64,000 nucleotides of DNA from Pararhizobium antarcticum (GCF_001885585.1 NZ_LSRP01000013.1:62001-126000), one strand, 5' to 3'; counted from the stretch's first letter, positions 27,982-37,755 are shown. Numbers and translations: made by a program. The notes: generated from the sequence alone by a model not told the origin.

Positions 27982-28494
27982 ATGAACACGAAAATGAAAC
28001 CGCAGGTCGTTGCCGTCAAAGATCCCCATGAAGATGCAATCCGCTCGCTCTACATGGAATCGCTCCACCTCGTTGAGCGTCTTCACCGCCGTCTCCTGGA
28101 TGTCATCAAGGACGAGTTCGATCGCTCGGGCCGCTCCGACGTCAATGCCGTCCAGGCGCTCCTGCTCTTCAATATCGGCAATTCCGAACTGACGGCCGGC
28201 GAACTGCGCTCGCGCGGTTATTACCTCGGCTCCAACGTATCCTACAATGTTAAAAAGCTGGTTGATCTCGGCTTCATCAATCACCAGCGCTCCCGCATCG
28301 ACCGCCGTTCGGTCCGCATCAGCCTGACGGATGATGGCCAGCTGATCGCTGAAACCGTTGCCAAGCTCTATGAGCGCCATATCGGCTCCATCCAGAAGGT
28401 CGGCGGCATCGGCACCGACGAATTCGGCCAGATGAACAAGCTCCTGCAGCGCCTCGACCGCTTCTGGAACGACTCGATCATGTACCGCCTGTAA
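27982..28494 (+). CDS. ldtR: LdtR, MarR-family regulator of an L,D-transpeptidase
   Basis: 170 residues forming a MarR winged helix: a helical N-terminus (LHLVERLHRRLLDVIKDEF), the recognition region GYYLGSNVSYNVKKLVDLGF, and the wing RSRIDRRSVRISLT. LdtR homologues in Sinorhizobium and Liberibacter control the nearby L,D-transpeptidase gene ldtP and cell-wall stress tolerance. ldtP lies 383 bases downstream here, supporting this name. A short inverted repeat TAGAC/GTCTA at 27905-27926 lies upstream of the gene. Confidence 0.9.
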   Translation: MNTKMKPQVVAVKDPHEDAIRSLYMESLHLVERLHRRLLDVIKDEFDRSGRSDVNAVQALLLFNIGNSELTAGELRSRGYYLGSNVSYNVKKLVDLGFINHQRSRIDRRSVRISLTDDGQLIAETVAKLYERHIGSIQKVGGIGTDEFGQMNKLLQRLDRFWNDSIMYRL

Positions 28495-28520
28495 ACAATA
28501 TGCCTTTGTCTTCCATCAAA

Positions 28521-28549
28521 AGCCGGACGTGTCCCGCACGTCCGGCTTT
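28521..28549 (+). terminator. Rho-independent terminator of ldtR
   Basis: AGCCGGACGT (28521-28530) and ACGTCCGGCT (28538-28547) form a perfect 10-bp stem with a seven-base loop, but only TTT follows. It stands 26 bases after the ldtR stop. Confidence 0.7.
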
Positions 28550-28876
28550 GCCGTGTTCTGTTGCCGAGAAGCCATATCCTGTTGCCGAAAAACGGCGTGC
28601 AGGCACGGTCGCCCCGCAGTCTCCGGGCAGAGCGCGGCCGGCGACACGAATCAGCCATATTGCTGTGACAGCGACTAGAGGCTGAAGCAGGCGCGCTTTA
28701 TCGGTGTTCGGTTCACCCCAGGCGGATCCTCGAACCGGAGCTTCCGGTTCCCGCTCGCTCGATTGTGAAGGCGGAAAAACCGGATTGGTTTGCGTTTGTT
28801 AACCGTATTCGTGGTAACTGCTTCGGTCAGGATGCGCCGCAGCATTGGATGGCCGCAAGCATTGGATGGTAGGATT

Positions 28877-30202
28877 ATGTCGAAGAAAAACGGAATTGAT
28901 GCTTTCTCGCGCCGGGCTTTCCTGCGCTCCGCCGCAACGATTGGGGCTGCCGCGATTGCCGGCAATGCGATGGCGCAGACGGCGCTGGATGAGATCATCA
29001 ACGCGCCGCGCCGCGGAACCTGGGATGACCAGTTCGACGCCAAGGCGTCCCGCTCCGCAACGGCGGTCGTTTCCAACAATCCGATTTTCGGCATGGACAC
29101 GCTCGCCAACACACAAAACGCCATTGCCCAATACCAGCAGATTGCCTCGGCCGGCGGTTGGCCGCAGGTCAATTCGTCTGTGCGCCTCGAAATGGGCGTG
29201 TCCGATCCGGCGGTGCAGGCTTTGCGCCAACGCCTGATGATCGTCGGCGACCTGCCACGCTCGGCGGGCATCTCGAATGCCTTTGACAGCTATGTCGATG
29301 GCGCCGTGAAGCGCTTCCAGGCCCGTCACGGCCTGCCGTCGGACGGCGTGCTCGGCGAATATTCGATGAAAGCGCTGAACATCCCGGCCGACGTCCGCCT
29401 GCAGCAGCTGAACACCAACATCATCCGCCTGCAGTCGATGTCGGGCGACCTTGGTAGCCGCTATGTGATGGTCAATATTCCGGCCGCCTACATCGAAGCC
29501 GTGGAGAACGGCCGTGTCGCCACGCGTCATACGGCTGTCGTGGGTCGCATCGATCGTCCCACGCACATCATCAATTCGAAGATTTACGAGGTCATCATCA
29601 ATCCTTACTGGACCTCGCCGCGTTCGATTGTCGAAAAGGACATCGTTCCCTTGATGCGCAAGGATCCGGAATATCTGAAGAAGAATTCGATCCGCCTGAT
29701 CGACGGCAAGGGCAACGAGGTTGCGCCGGAAACCATCGACTGGAATGCCGAAAAGGCGCCGAACCTGACCTTCCGACAGGATCCGGGCAAGACCAATGCC
29801 ATGGCCTCGACGAAGATCAATTTCCACAACGAGCATAATGAATACATGCACGACACGCCGCAGCAGGGCCTGTTCAACAAGCTGGCCCGCTTCGAAAGTT
29901 CCGGCTGCGTGCGCGTCCAGAACGTGCGTGACCTGACGACCTGGCTGTTGCGCGATACGCCCGGCTGGTCACGCCAGCAGATCGAGGCAACGATCCGGGC
30001 GGGCCAGAACTCGCCGATCAAGCTTGCCGTCGAAGTGCCAGTCTACTTCAAATACATCACGGCCTGGGCTGCGAAGGACGGTGTCGTGCAGTTCCGCGAT
30101 GATATTTACCAGATGGATGGCGAGCAGCAACTGGCTCTGCAGACCACCACCGGCATCGAACAGGCGGCCGGCTCCGTCGAGCAGGACTTCCTGCCGCAAT
30201 AA
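28877..30202 (+). CDS. ldtP: L,D-transpeptidase (LdtP type, YkuD domain)
   Basis: 441 residues, periplasmic. It opens with a Tat-like signal (FSRRAFLRSAATIGAAAIAG ending in AMAQ), followed by a peptidoglycan-binding domain (FDSYVDGAVKRFQARHGLPSDGVLGEYS) and a YkuD catalytic domain with HDTPQQGLFNK and SSGCVRV, catalytic Cys about residue 344. It makes 3-3 peptidoglycan cross-links or links proteins to the wall. ATG 28877 has TAGGATT close ahead. ldtR is the expected regulator. A terminator follows. Confidence 0.9.
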   Translation: MSKKNGIDAFSRRAFLRSAATIGAAAIAGNAMAQTALDEIINAPRRGTWDDQFDAKASRSATAVVSNNPIFGMDTLANTQNAIAQYQQIASAGGWPQVNSSVRLEMGVSDPAVQALRQRLMIVGDLPRSAGISNAFDSYVDGAVKRFQARHGLPSDGVLGEYSMKALNIPADVRLQQLNTNIIRLQSMSGDLGSRYVMVNIPAAYIEAVENGRVATRHTAVVGRIDRPTHIINSKIYEVIINPYWTSPRSIVEKDIVPLMRKDPEYLKKNSIRLIDGKGNEVAPETIDWNAEKAPNLTFRQDPGKTNAMASTKINFHNEHNEYMHDTPQQGLFNKLARFESSGCVRVQNVRDLTTWLLRDTPGWSRQQIEATIRAGQNSPIKLAVEVPVYFKYITAWAAKDGVVQFRDDIYQMDGEQQLALQTTTGIEQAAGSVEQDFLPQ

Positions 30203-30228
30203 GACAAATCTGCGTGTTCTCGAGAAAG

Positions 30229-30259
30229 GCCGTCCACCCTGCCAGGTGGGCGGCTTTTT
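30229..30259 (+). terminator. Rho-independent terminator of ldtP
   Basis: GCCGTCCACC (30229-30238) pairs with GGTGGGCGGC (30245-30254), one G-T pair included, around a six-base loop, then TTTTT. It is 27 bases after the ldtP stop. Confidence 0.85.
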
Positions 30260-30384
30260 GTTTGCCTGCGGCATTTTTGCCCGGCGCGGCAGGTGCGGGA
30301 AATGGCGCAAATCGCACAGCGTGTATTGCCCTTGCCATGCGAGGACGATAAACACCGTGCCACAGTCCTTGAGGAGCTTCAGAC

Positions 30385-31686
30385 ATGAGCCTTTCCGCCG
30401 CCGACAATGACGTTTTCTTCAGCCGTTCGCTCGCCGACAGCGATCCGGATATTTTCGGTGCGATCGAAAAGGAGCTTGGTCGCCAGCGTCACGAGATCGA
30501 GTTGATCGCCTCGGAAAACATCGTCTCGCGCGCCGTTCTGGAAGCGCAGGGCTCGATCATGACCAACAAATATGCCGAGGGCTATCCGGGCAAGCGCTAC
30601 TATGGCGGCTGCCAGTTCGTCGATATCGCGGAAGAACTTGCGATCGAGCGTGCGAAGCAGCTTTTCGGCGTAGGGTTCGCCAACGTCCAGCCGAATTCCG
30701 GTTCGCAGATGAACCAGGCCGTGTTCCTCGCGCTCCTGCAGCCGGGCGACACCTTCATGGGCCTCGACCTCAACTCCGGCGGTCACCTGACCCATGGTTC
30801 GCCGGTCAACATGTCCGGAAAATGGTTCAACGTCGTCTCCTATGGTGTCCGCGAAGACGACCACCAGCTCGACATGGAAGATGTCGCCAGGAAGGCCGAG
30901 CAACACAAGCCGAAGCTGATCATCGCCGGCGGCACCGCTTATTCGCGCACCTGGGACTGGAAGCGTTTTCGCGAAATCGCCGATTCGGTCGGTGCCTATC
31001 TGATGGTCGACATGGCCCATATCGCCGGCCTCGTCGCCGGTGGCGTGCATCCGTCGCCGTTCCCGCATTGCCATGTCGCGACCTCCACGACCCACAAGTC
31101 GCTCCGTGGCCCGCGTGGCGGCATGATATTGACGAATGACGAGGCGCTGGCAAAGAAGTTCAACTCGGCTGTCTTCCCGGGTCTTCAGGGCGGACCGCTG
31201 ATGCATGTCATTGCCGCCAAGGCCGTTGCCTTCGGTGAAGCGCTGAAGCCGGAATTCAAGGACTACGCTGCCCAGGTGGTGAAAAACGCCAAGGTTCTGG
31301 CCGAGACGCTGATCGAGCACAATCTCGACATCGTCTCCGGCGGCACCGACAATCACCTGATGCTGGTGGACCTGCGCAAGAAGAACGCGACCGGCAAGCG
31401 TGCCGAGGCAGGGCTTGGCCGCGCCTTCATCACCTGCAACAAGAACGGCATTCCGTTCGACCCCGAAAAACCTTTCGTCACCTCCGGCATCCGTCTCGGA
31501 ACACCGGCCGGCACGACGCGTGGCTTCAAGGAAGCCGAATTCCGCGAAATCGGCAACCTGATCGTCGAGGTTCTCGATGGCCTGAAGGTTGCCAATTCGG
31601 ATGACGGCAACGCCGTCGTCGAAGCGGGTGTGCGCGCAAAAGTCATGAAGATGACGGAACGCTTTCCGATGTATCCCTACCTCTAA
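30385..31686 (+). CDS. glyA: Serine hydroxymethyltransferase
   Basis: Interconverts serine and glycine, charging THF with one-carbon units; PLP-dependent, cytoplasmic. 433 residues. Visible are [25 protein letters not shown], and the PLP lysine motif [26 protein letters not shown] precedes the ATG. It heads a run glyA-nrdR-ribD-ribE in which nrdR starts 46 bases later. No glycine riboswitch was seen in the leader. Confidence 0.97.
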   Translation: MSLSAADNDVFFSRSLADSDPDIFGAIEKELGRQRHEIELIASENIVSRAVLEAQGSIMTNKYAEGYPGKRYYGGCQFVDIAEELAIERAKQLFGVGFANVQPNSGSQMNQAVFLALLQPGDTFMGLDLNSGGHLTHGSPVNMSGKWFNVVSYGVREDDHQLDMEDVARKAEQHKPKLIIAGGTAYSRTWDWKRFREIADSVGAYLMVDMAHIAGLVAGGVHPSPFPHCHVATSTTHKSLRGPRGGMILTNDEALAKKFNSAVFPGLQGGPLMHVIAAKAVAFGEALKPEFKDYAAQVVKNAKVLAETLIEHNLDIVSGGTDNHLMLVDLRKKNATGKRAEAGLGRAFITCNKNGIPFDPEKPFVTSGIRLGTPAGTTRGFKEAEFREIGNLIVEVLDGLKVANSDDGNAVVEAGVRAKVMKMTERFPMYPYL

Positions 31687-31731
31687 GCTTCAGGCCATAA
31701 AGACAAAGGCCTGAAAGGACCAGGATCGCGC

Positions 31732-32205
31732 ATGCGCTGCCCCTATTGCAGTTCCGAAGACAGCCAGGTGAAGGACAGCCGTCCGGCAGAGGACGGCTCC
31801 TCCATCCGCCGCCGGCGCATCTGCCCGGATTGCGGTGGCCGTTTCACGACCTTCGAGCGGGTACAGCTGCGCGAACTCATGATCATGAAGAAGACGGGCC
31901 GCAAGGTTCCGTTCGATCGCGACAAGCTGTCGCGATCCTTCGAGATCGCGCTCCGCAAGCGGCCCGTCGAACGCGACCGCATCGAACGGGCCGTCTCCGG
32001 CATTGTGCGCCGGCTGGAAAGCTCCGGCGAGACGGAGATTCCGTCCGAAGAAATCGGCCTGCAGGTCTTGGAAGCCCTGAAGGGGCTCGATGATGTTGCA
32101 TTCGTGCGCTACGCCTCGGTCTATCGCGAATTCTCCCATGCGGAAGATTTCGAGAAGGTGATCGCCGAGATCAGCGCCAAGATCGCCCGCGACCCGGGCG
32201 TCTGA
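31732..32205 (+). CDS. nrdR: Transcriptional repressor NrdR
   Basis: Zinc-finger plus ATP-cone repressor of ribonucleotide reductase genes. 157 residues. The finger is [17 protein letters not shown] with a second pair RRICPDCGG; the ATP cone starts at [20 protein letters not shown] (approximate). ribD starts one base after its stop, so the gene is part of a glyA-nrdR-ribD-ribE transcript. Confidence 0.96.
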   Translation: MRCPYCSSEDSQVKDSRPAEDGSSIRRRRICPDCGGRFTTFERVQLRELMIMKKTGRKVPFDRDKLSRSFEIALRKRPVERDRIERAVSGIVRRLESSGETEIPSEEIGLQVLEALKGLDDVAFVRYASVYREFSHAEDFEKVIAEISAKIARDPGV

Positions 32206-32206
32206 C

Positions 32207-33334
32207 GTGAAAAGCGGTGATCTGCCAGACGAGGATGCGCGTTTCATGGATGAGGCGGTTCGCCTGTCTGCCCAGCATCTCGGCCAGACCGCGACCAATC
32301 CCTCCGTCGGCTGCATCATCGTACGCGATGACGGCGATGGTCCGGTGATCGTCGGTCGGGCCGTCACGGCCCTCGGTGGTCGGCCCCATGCGGAAACACA
32401 GGCGCTGAAAATGGCCGGTGAAAAGGCCAGGGGGGCCACCGCCTATGTGACGCTCGAGCCCTGCTCGCATCATGGCAGAACCCCGCCTTGCACCGAAGCC
32501 CTGATCGCGTCCGGGATCGGTCGGGTGGTGATTTCCGTCCTCGATCCGGATGAGCGGGTGTCCGGCCGCGGCGCAGCCCTGTTGCGCGAGGCAGGCATCA
32601 AGGTGACGCTCGGCACTCGGTCGCAGCAAAGCGAGCGGGCGCTCGAAGCCTATTTGATGCGCCAGCGCAGCAAACGCCCGCATGTGACCTTGAAACTGGC
32701 GATTTCCGCTGATGGCATGATCGGTCGCAAGGGGGAGGGGCAGGTCCGCATTACCGGCGCCGAGGCACGCGAAGCGGTTCATCATTTGCGCGCCCGCATC
32801 GATGCAATTCTGGTCGGCATCGGAACGGCGATCGCCGACGACCCCGAACTGACGAGCCGGTTGCCCGGCTTGGAGGAGCGGTCGCCGGTCCGCATCGTGC
32901 TCGATCGCCGGCTGGACCTGCCGCTGTCGTCGAAGCTCGCCCGGACCGCGCGCGATGTGCGGGTGATTGCGGTTGCCGATTCCGAAATCGCAAGAGCAAC
33001 GGTCGATGACGCGTTCGATGCCCGCCGCACGGCGCTTGAGGCGCTCGGCGTTGAAGTGCTGGATTGCAATTCTGCAAAGCTCGCCGATCTCCTGATGGCG
33101 CTCGCGACGCGGGGCGTCTCGTCACTGCTTGTCGAGGGCGGCGCGAGGACCGCAGTCGCATTTCTCGATGCAGGCCTCGTTGATCGGATCTTGCTGTTTC
33201 GTGGACCGGGTAGAATTGGCGAAACGGGAATCGCATCCCCATTTGATACGCGATCCATCCCCTCCGGCTTCAGGCTGGTGGAAACGCGCGGATTTGGCGC
33301 GGATATCTGCGATACCTACGAAAGAGACATCTGA
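32207..33334 (+). CDS. ribD: Bifunctional deaminase/reductase RibD
   Basis: Two early steps of riboflavin synthesis in one 375-residue protein. The deaminase domain shows the zinc motifs PHAETQAL and ECSHHGRTPPCTEAL-like (actual: LEPCSHHGRTPPCTEALI); the reductase domain starts near residue 150 (RPHVTLKLAISADGMIG) and includes LVEGGARTAVAFLDAGLVDRI. GTG 32207 is one base after nrdR; the ATG at 32246 would cut the conserved N-terminus. Its stop overlaps the ribE start (TGATG). Confidence 0.94.
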   Translation: MKSGDLPDEDARFMDEAVRLSAQHLGQTATNPSVGCIIVRDDGDGPVIVGRAVTALGGRPHAETQALKMAGEKARGATAYVTLEPCSHHGRTPPCTEALIASGIGRVVISVLDPDERVSGRGAALLREAGIKVTLGTRSQQSERALEAYLMRQRSKRPHVTLKLAISADGMIGRKGEGQVRITGAEAREAVHHLRARIDAILVGIGTAIADDPELTSRLPGLEERSPVRIVLDRRLDLPLSSKLARTARDVRVIAVADSEIARATVDDAFDARRTALEALGVEVLDCNSAKLADLLMALATRGVSSLLVEGGARTAVAFLDAGLVDRILLFRGPGRIGETGIASPFDTRSIPSGFRLVETRGFGADICDTYERDI

Positions 33335-33957
33335 TGTTCACAGGCATTATCACCGATATCGGCACTGTCGAATCCCTGACCGCCCTCGACGAGGGCATCA
33401 AGCTGCGGATTGCCACCGCCTATGATCCCGAAGGCATCGACATCGGCGCCTCGATTGCCTGCTCCGGTGTCTGCCTGACGGTGACGCACCTTCCCGACGC
33501 GACCGCCAACCAGCGCTGGTTCGAGGTTGAGGCGTGGGAAGAAGCATTGCGGCTGACGACGATTTCCGGTTGGAGCGTCGGCCAGAAAATCAATCTGGAG
33601 CGTTCGCTGAAAATCGGCGACGAACTGGGCGGTCATCTCGTGTCCGGCCATGTGGACGGAAAAGCGGAAATCCTGTCTGTCGAATCGGAAGGCGATGCCA
33701 CCCGTTTTCGCCTGCGCGCGCCCGAACATCTGGCAAAATTCGTGGCACCAAAGGGCTCCGTCGCGCTCGATGGCACGTCGCTGACCGTCAACGCCGTCAA
33801 TGGCTGCGATTTCGACGTGCTGCTGATCCGTCATTCGCTCGAAGTGACAACCTGGGGTCAGATCAAGGCCGGTGATTTCGTCAATTTCGAAGTCGATACG
33901 ATGGCAAGATACGCTGCACGGCTGGCGGAGTTTCCGGCGTCCCAATCTGTCTCCTGA
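33334..33957 (+). CDS. ribE: Riboflavin synthase alpha subunit
   Basis: Converts two molecules of 6,7-dimethyl-8-ribityllumazine into riboflavin and the pyrimidinedione. 207 residues in two similar halves, each with the GTV/VSLDGTSLTV pattern (MFTGIITDIGTVESL at the start, HLVSGHVDGKAEIL and SVALDGTSLTVNAV in the second half). Its ATG overlaps the ribD stop by one base. ribH, the partner enzyme, lies 1.4 kb downstream beyond two reverse genes. Also named ribC in rhizobia. Confidence 0.95.
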   Translation: MFTGIITDIGTVESLTALDEGIKLRIATAYDPEGIDIGASIACSGVCLTVTHLPDATANQRWFEVEAWEEALRLTTISGWSVGQKINLERSLKIGDELGGHLVSGHVDGKAEILSVESEGDATRFRLRAPEHLAKFVAPKGSVALDGTSLTVNAVNGCDFDVLLIRHSLEVTTWGQIKAGDFVNFEVDTMARYAARLAEFPASQSVS

Positions 33958-33960
33958 GCG

Positions 33961-33979
33961 AGCCTGCTGCACGCAGGCT
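33961..33979 (+). terminator. Possible terminator hairpin of the glyA-ribE transcript
   Basis: AGCCTGC (33961-33967) and GCAGGCT (33973-33979) form a 7-bp stem around TGCAC, four bases after the ribE stop. No T-run follows, so this may simply stabilise the 3' end. Confidence 0.4.
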
Positions 33980-34033
33980 GACTGAAGCGGTTATTTGGAG
34001 GGCGAGGTGCCTGATCAGGTGACAGTCCGCGCT

Positions 34034-34552
34034 CTATCGCTCGAGCAAAACGACTTGCGCGCCGTGATAGACAGAGCGTTTCAGTTCCCGGAAATGCAGC
34101 TTTGCAGCGACCCGCAGGGACGCCTGGTTGGCGATGTCGATGATGCAGGTTTTTTTCAGCGCGGGAAAATGCTGGTCGCCCCAGGTCAGGGCTGCGCCGA
34201 CGGCCTCTGTCGCAAGGCCGCGTCCATGGGAGAGGGGAGAGAGCGCCCAGCCGGTTTCCATCGTGCCTTCAAGCGTTGGGCTGATGACGCGGTGGAGGTC
34301 GTGAAAGCCTGCCTCGCCGATGAAATGGCCGCTTTCCTTTTCCTGCAGGGCAAAGAAGCCGAAGCCGAAATAATGCCACATGCCGACCTGCCGCAGGAAA
34401 CGCGTCCAGGCCTGCTCGCGCGAAAACGGCACGCCGCCGATGAAGCGCGTCACCTCGGGATTGGCGAAAAGAACGCTGTAGGGCGCGAAATCATCGCGAC
34501 GATAGGGACGCAGGATCAGGCGTTCGGTTTCAATCGTGTGGACAGTGTGCAT
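34034..34552 (-). CDS. GNAT acetyltransferase, RimJ/RimL type
   Basis: 172 residues. The opening ETERLILRPYRRDDFAPYS and the acetyl-CoA loop SHGRGLATEAVGAALTWGDQ match the RimJ/RimL-type N-acetyltransferase branch. Acceptor unknown. It runs against the rib genes and, with the cupin gene next to it, occupies the space between ribE and ribH. CDS ends 76 bases from ribE stop, so the two genes are convergent. Confidence 0.85.
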   Translation of the reverse strand: MHTVHTIETERLILRPYRRDDFAPYSVLFANPEVTRFIGGVPFSREQAWTRFLRQVGMWHYFGFGFFALQEKESGHFIGEAGFHDLHRVISPTLEGTMETGWALSPLSHGRGLATEAVGAALTWGDQHFPALKKTCIIDIANQASLRVAAKLHFRELKRSVYHGAQVVLLER

Positions 34553-34602
34553 GAGGACGGGTCATTCCGGTGGTTGGGGGAAAGGGGGAGGCGGTGCGCG
34601 GT

Positions 34603-35103
34603 TCAGATGCCGGGTTCGCCGTCCCAGTAATCGACGTCGCTGGCCGGTCTTCCGATAAAGCGGAACCGGGGCTTTCCCGATGCATCGCGGGTCTTGGCGA
34701 GGAATTTCCCGGAATCGGGATATTCGCAGATTTCGGTTGCGGCATTGGCGGAGATCGACAGATATTTGAGCGGCACGGCGCCCGTATTGATCAGGGCATG
34801 GGCGGTTTCGGGGCCTCCGGCCGGTGCGCCGAGCACATCGCCGGCCTTGACCGCATGACGGTCCGGGCCGAACCGATACTCCCCTTCGCCTGAGAGGATG
34901 ACGAACAGTTCCTCTTCGACATGGTGATTGTGGAACGGGCAGCCGGATTTCCCGGGCGGGACCTCGCCATAGCCGACGCCGAGATTGCGAAGCCCGAGCA
35001 ATGCGCCGAACGATGCATCGCGGGATTCAAAGAAGGTGCCCTCGCGCCAGTGTTCCAGTTCGAGCGTCGCCGGATTGACGATCGGTGCCTGCGTCTCGGT
35101 CAT
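34603..35103 (-). CDS. Cupin-domain protein
   Basis: 166 residues. A single cupin barrel: metal motif 1 is CPFHNHHVEEELFVILSGEGEYRFG, motif 2 DVLGAPAGGPETAHALINTG. The metal ligands His-His-Glu in motif 1 and His in motif 2 are present. The C-terminus holds a conserved RFRFIGR segment. Enzymatic or sensor role unknown. ATG 35103 has CGGAGAAG ahead. It is divergent from ribH, with 219 bases between the starts. Confidence 0.85.
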   Translation of the reverse strand: MTETQAPIVNPATLELEHWREGTFFESRDASFGALLGLRNLGVGYGEVPPGKSGCPFHNHHVEEELFVILSGEGEYRFGPDRHAVKAGDVLGAPAGGPETAHALINTGAVPLKYLSISANAATEICEYPDSGKFLAKTRDASGKPRFRFIGRPASDVDYWDGEPGI

Positions 35104-35322
35104 GCGCTTCTCCGTTTTCATGGAAATCGTATAGATGTGGCCGGGTGTTGGAAAGCGTTGACGTCAGATCCTGCAATGCGGCGCGCCACCATGGATCAGA
35201 AAGTCGATGAAAACCCTGTCGGCGCGCCGTTTTCACGAAAAAGCTTGCCAATCCTGCGCCGTCGTGGTTTGACCGCCGCCTGTGCCGGAGATGTCCGGAC
35301 CCAAATTTCAAGCAGGTGAAAA

Positions 35323-35784
35323 ATGGCCAACAATCCCACGCCACATATTCTTATTGTGGAAGCGCGCTTCTATGACGACATGGCCGACGCTCTGCTCGAT
35401 GGCGCGAAGTCGGCGCTGGACGCGGCCGCTGCGACCTATGACATCGTGACGGTCCCCGGCGCGCTGGAAATTCCGGCTGCGATTGCCATGGCGCTCGATG
35501 GTGCCGACAATGGTGCGGCTGAATATGACGGCTTCGTCGCGCTCGGCATGGTCATCCGTGGCGAGACCTATCATTTCGACATTGTCGCCAATGAATCCTG
35601 CCGCGCCATCATGGATCTGACCGTCACCGAGAGCCTGCCGATCGGCAACGGCATCCTGACCGTCGAGAACGATGCCCAGGCCTGGGCGCGCGCAAAGAAA
35701 AGCGAAGGCGACAAGGGTGGTTTTGCCGCCCGTGCCTGCCTCACCATGATCGATCTCAAGATGAAACTGGGCGGCGAACGGTGA
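35323..35784 (+). CDS. ribH: 6,7-dimethyl-8-ribityllumazine synthase
   Basis: Condenses the pyrimidinedione with a four-carbon phosphate to give lumazine. 153 residues, usual length. Visible are [45 protein letters not shown] with the catalytic His, and NGILTVEN. nusB follows with a GTGA overlap, the ordinary alphaproteobacterial ribH-nusB pair. No FMN riboswitch is visible in the leader. CAGGTG precedes the ATG. Confidence 0.95.
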   Translation: MANNPTPHILIVEARFYDDMADALLDGAKSALDAAAATYDIVTVPGALEIPAAIAMALDGADNGAAEYDGFVALGMVIRGETYHFDIVANESCRAIMDLTVTESLPIGNGILTVENDAQAWARAKKSEGDKGGFAARACLTMIDLKMKLGGER

Positions 35785-36275
35785 GCGACACGTCTTCGAC
35801 ACCTCCGGCCAATCCGCCGGTCAAACAGGCCAACCAGCGTGGCGCAGCTCGCCTTGCAGCGGTTCAGGCGCTCTACCAGATGGACATCGGTGGCACCGGC
35901 GTTCTCGAGATCGTTGCCGAATACGAGACACATCGGCTTGGCCAGGAAATCGACGGCGAAACCTATCTCAAGGCAGACGCCTCGTGGTTCCGGTCGATCG
36001 TTGCCGGCGTCGTGCGGGACCAGCGCTCGCTCGATCCGCTGATCGGCACGGCACTCCAGGACGACTGGGCGCTGTCCCGGCTGGATTCGACGGTGCGCGC
36101 CATCCTGCGCGCCGGCACGTTCGAACTTGTTGAACGCAAGGATGTTCCGGTCGCCGTCATCGTCACCGAATATGTCGAAATCGCCAAGGCGTTCTTCGAA
36201 GACGAAGAACCCAAGCTGGTCAATGCGATCCTTGATCGCATCGCCCGCCAGATCCGCACCGACGTCAAGAAATAG
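35781..36275 (+). CDS. nusB: Transcription antitermination factor NusB
   Basis: 164 residues, all-helical. NusB with NusE binds boxA RNA in rRNA antitermination. Recognisable are the N-terminal [19 protein letters not shown], and the C-terminal [48 protein letters not shown] pattern, given here only as landmarks around residues 108-155. The GTG start at 35781 overlaps the ribH stop. An MFS gene begins 12 bases downstream. Confidence 0.94.
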   Translation: MSDTSSTPPANPPVKQANQRGAARLAAVQALYQMDIGGTGVLEIVAEYETHRLGQEIDGETYLKADASWFRSIVAGVVRDQRSLDPLIGTALQDDWALSRLDSTVRAILRAGTFELVERKDVPVAVIVTEYVEIAKAFFEDEEPKLVNAILDRIARQIRTDVKK

Positions 36276-36287
36276 GGCGATCACCGC

Positions 36288-37538
36288 ATGAGCATGGAGA
36301 CGGGCAGCGGGCAGGGCACGATACCGGACCTGCGGGAGGCCCGTCGCAATGTCTATCTGCTGACGGCGGTACAAGGCATCCTTGGCACGCTCGGTCCCAT
36401 CTGTTTTGCCGTCGGCGGTGTTGCCGGTTACCAGTTGCTGGGCGCCGACAAGTCACTTGCGACCGCGCCGCTCACCGGTTTCAATGTCGGCGTTGCCCTG
36501 GGGGCGGTGCTGGTTGCCTTGTTGTCCCGCCTGCTCGGACGGCAGGCTGCTTTCATTGTCGGCGCCCTTTTGGGGGCTGCCGGCGGCGCCGTGGCAGCGA
36601 TCGCCCTGTTTCGCAGTGATTTCTGGCTTTTTGCATTCGGCCTCTGCATTGCCGGCATGTCTGGCGGTTTTGCCCAGAAGATCCGCTTTGCCGCTGCCGA
36701 CGCTTCCCCGTCATTCTACAAGCCGCGTGCCATCTCGTGGATACTCGCGGGCGGCATGATATCAGCGGTTCTCGGGCCGCAACTCGTCATTCTGACCATG
36801 GATGCCTTTTTGCCGATCCTCTTTGCCGGTGCCTTCATGGCGCTGGTTCCGATCTGCCTTGCTGCCATCATCGTGCTTCTGTTCCTGCGCCTGCCGGATT
36901 TGCGCAAGCCCACGACGCCGACGTCTGGAGCCACGGCACCGGCAGCCGTTGCGCGGCCCTTGAAGGAGATCGTGCTGACGCAGCGCTTCCTGACCGGCAT
37001 GATCTGTGGGATTTCCACATACGCCTTGATGACCTTCATGATGACCGGCGCGCCGATCGCGATGGTCGTCGGCTGCGGCTTCTCGACCGATCTTGCGACA
37101 CTCGGCATCCAGTGGCATGTGCTGGCAATGTTCGCGCCGAGTTTCTTCACCGGCATGCTGGTGTCGCGTTTCGGCGCGGAAAAGGTCGTGGCGGCGGGAC
37201 TTGCCCTTCTCATGCTCTGCGCCGTTGTTGCCCATGCCGGCATTGCGCTCTGGAATTTCTGGGGTGCACTCATCCTCCTGGGGCTCGGCTGGAACCTTGG
37301 TTTCATCGGCTCGACGGCCATCGTCGCAGCAAGCTATCGCCCTCACGAAGCCGACAAGGTTCAGGGCTTCCACGACATCATCCTGTTTGCTGCCGTCGCT
37401 CTTGCGTCCTTCGGATCCGGCAAGGTTCTGACCGCCTATGGCTGGGATATGCTCAGCGCGGCCGTGTGGCCGGTGACCATTCTCTGCTTCATTCTCCTGG
37501 CATTTCTGGCCCGTTCCGGGACAAAGCAGACAGCCTGA
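36288..37538 (+). CDS. MFS transporter
   Basis: 416 residues with twelve membrane helices. The loop after helix 2 carries the MFS-type basic motif (LLSRLLGRQAAF) and the second half opens with RFLTGMICGISTYALMTFMM. The family matches rhizobial MFS transporters just after nusB. Substrate unknown. It starts 12 bases after nusB, so it may be co-transcribed. ATG 36288 is preceded by a weak site; ATG 36294 is an alternative. Confidence 0.88.
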   Translation: MSMETGSGQGTIPDLREARRNVYLLTAVQGILGTLGPICFAVGGVAGYQLLGADKSLATAPLTGFNVGVALGAVLVALLSRLLGRQAAFIVGALLGAAGGAVAAIALFRSDFWLFAFGLCIAGMSGGFAQKIRFAAADASPSFYKPRAISWILAGGMISAVLGPQLVILTMDAFLPILFAGAFMALVPICLAAIIVLLFLRLPDLRKPTTPTSGATAPAAVARPLKEIVLTQRFLTGMICGISTYALMTFMMTGAPIAMVVGCGFSTDLATLGIQWHVLAMFAPSFFTGMLVSRFGAEKVVAAGLALLMLCAVVAHAGIALWNFWGALILLGLGWNLGFIGSTAIVAASYRPHEADKVQGFHDIILFAAVALASFGSGKVLTAYGWDMLSAAVWPVTILCFILLAFLARSGTKQTA

Positions 37539-37661
37539 ACCGATTGCTTCGGGCAGGCTCCCGCTTGTCCCCTGAAAAAGCAGCTAAGTCCTGCAAATCA
37601 GCCAGTTTTGAGCTTGTCGAAGGGCTTGACGATACCGATTCGTCACCGCACTCTTGCCCCT

Positions 37662-37709
37662 GCATGGGCTGCCGCGCTTGATGGGGAGCAAGGGCCCATG
37701 CGTTTTTTT
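37662..37709 (+). terminator. Terminator-like hairpin between the MFS gene and hppA
   Basis: GCATGGGC (37662-37669) and GCCCATGC (37694-37701) enclose an inner CTTG/CAAG hairpin; seven T (37703-37709) follow. It may end the ribH-nusB-MFS transcript; since it lies only 47 bases ahead of hppA it could also attenuate read-through into that gene. Confidence 0.7.
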
Positions 37710-37755
37710 GCCTGTGGAACGGAGTGAGCTGCGGGTTAACGGAGGAAAGAGCGAA

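Noticed and set aside
30260-30384. Glycine riboswitch ahead of glyA
   Set aside because: The leader is short and holds neither of the paired aptamer cores; only the end of the ldtP terminator and a normal ribosome-binding site are seen.
35104-35322. FMN riboswitch ahead of ribH
   Set aside because: The conserved AGGGCG...GGGA core elements and the paired stems of the FMN aptamer are not visible in the 219-base leader.
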